Assembly (NCBI GenBank): GCA_028278455.1
Contig: JANQEH010000011.1
Location: forward strand, 1 to 32,315
DNA: 32,315 nt
Direction of reading: 5' to 3'
Origin: a bacterium
GTDB taxonomy: Bacteria; SM23-31
Of this stretch, positions 32,070 to 32,315 are shown piece by piece. Under the pieces are notes generated by a model. It made no database searches and had not been told where the DNA came from. It saw only the letters and a list, made by a program, of their open reading frames with translations. How positions within the stretch are numbered: the stretch's first letter is position 1; the number at the start of each line of letters is the position of its first letter. A program made the translations under genes and the position numbers.

Positions 32070-32315
32070 TTACTTATCTAATATATGGATGCCTTCTCCT
32101 ACTCCAATTGGCAAATCGAATCCCTGCCAGATAAACAGCAGTCCTATCCAGGTGATAAGTAATATTATGGCATAAGGCAGCAGGAGTGAGATTATCGTGC
32201 CCACACCTGTTTTTTTATGATATTTGTGAACCCAACCCAACATCAGCGGAAAATGCGGATAAAGCGGGCTAATACAATTGGTAACCGAATCGCCTATTCG
32301 ATAAAGAAGCTGAAC
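32070..32315 (-). CDS. AbgT-family transporter, C-terminal part (runs off the window)
   Basis: The last 81 residues of a membrane protein are present, ending TAA at 32070-32072. YRIGDSVTNCISPLYPHFPL, a basic loop (HKYHKKTGVGT) and a final hydrophobic helix (LLPYAIILLITWIGLLFIWQ) fit the C-terminus of the AbgT family. Known members take up p-aminobenzoyl-glutamate or export sulfonamide-like antimetabolites (AbgT, MtrF). Which role applies here cannot be told from the fragment. Confidence 0.88.
   Translation of the reverse strand, partial: VQLLYRIGDSVTNCISPLYPHFPLMLGWVHKYHKKTGVGTIISLLLPYAIILLITWIGLLFIWQGFDLPIGVGEGIHILDK

Overview
The window comes from a Gram-negative bacterium. It has a TolC-type outer-membrane factor, several lipoproteins with lipoboxes, a Tat-type signal and an outer-membrane beta-barrel ending in F. 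The DNA is moderately AT-rich. PD40 beta-propeller lipoproteins carrying the GQKPPGMTPE motif, an AraC DNA-binding domain of the kind common in the FCB group, and DUF4870 all point towards Bacteroidota relatives or an FCB candidate phylum. Many genes have clear Shine-Dalgarno sequences, which argues against a classical Bacteroidetes. The exact lineage is inference. No rRNA, tRNA gene, CRISPR array or intact transposase was seen.

Left part (0-7.8 kb, + strand). The end of an upstream gene is followed by a compact efflux operon: TolC-like factor, MacA-like adaptor, MacB-type ATPase, MacB-type permease, and a stand-alone AraC-type DNA-binding domain. Next come a 210-residue protein built from an internal duplication, a strong intrinsic terminator at 6243-6274, and two tandem methionine-rich proteins. 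The two share an N-terminal helical module; the second adds a DUF302-like domain and the first a Met/Cys/His tail.

Middle part (7.8-15 kb, mostly - strand). This holds a PD40 lipoprotein, then a likely operon of a VCBS-like stub, a Tat-exported M19 dipeptidase-like protein lacking several metal ligands, and a lipoprotein RidA. A membrane-tethered XRE-DUF4870 regulator, a second PD40 lipoprotein and a DASS/SLC13 anion transporter follow.

Core system (15.3-25.4 kb). A divergent sigma-54 locus is the most coherent unit here. On the - strand are a tandem-GAF enhancer-binding protein and an ATC-hydrolase-family protein. On the + strand are seven tightly packed genes: a small conserved-looking protein, a LolA-like periplasmic protein, an outer-membrane barrel, an MMPL/RND transporter, an atypical SDR, a DGC-domain protein and a ferredoxin-nitroreductase. 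Three copies of a TTGCCT-TATT-AGGCAA palindrome (the first degenerate) sit about 86-137 bp upstream of the start site inferred from a GG-N10-GC (-24/-12) promoter. The regulator, its enhancer sites, the promoter and the target operon are therefore all visible together.

Right part (25.4-32.3 kb). This looks accessory and partly decayed. It has a DUF169 protein, a solitary type I restriction R-like nuclease domain, a third PD40 lipoprotein with a frameshifted paralogue beside it, an alpha/alpha-toroid-like protein, and the C-terminus of an AbgT-family transporter. At least four copies of a dispersed repeat sit in the gaps; its core resembles the 3' end of a tRNA or tmRNA.
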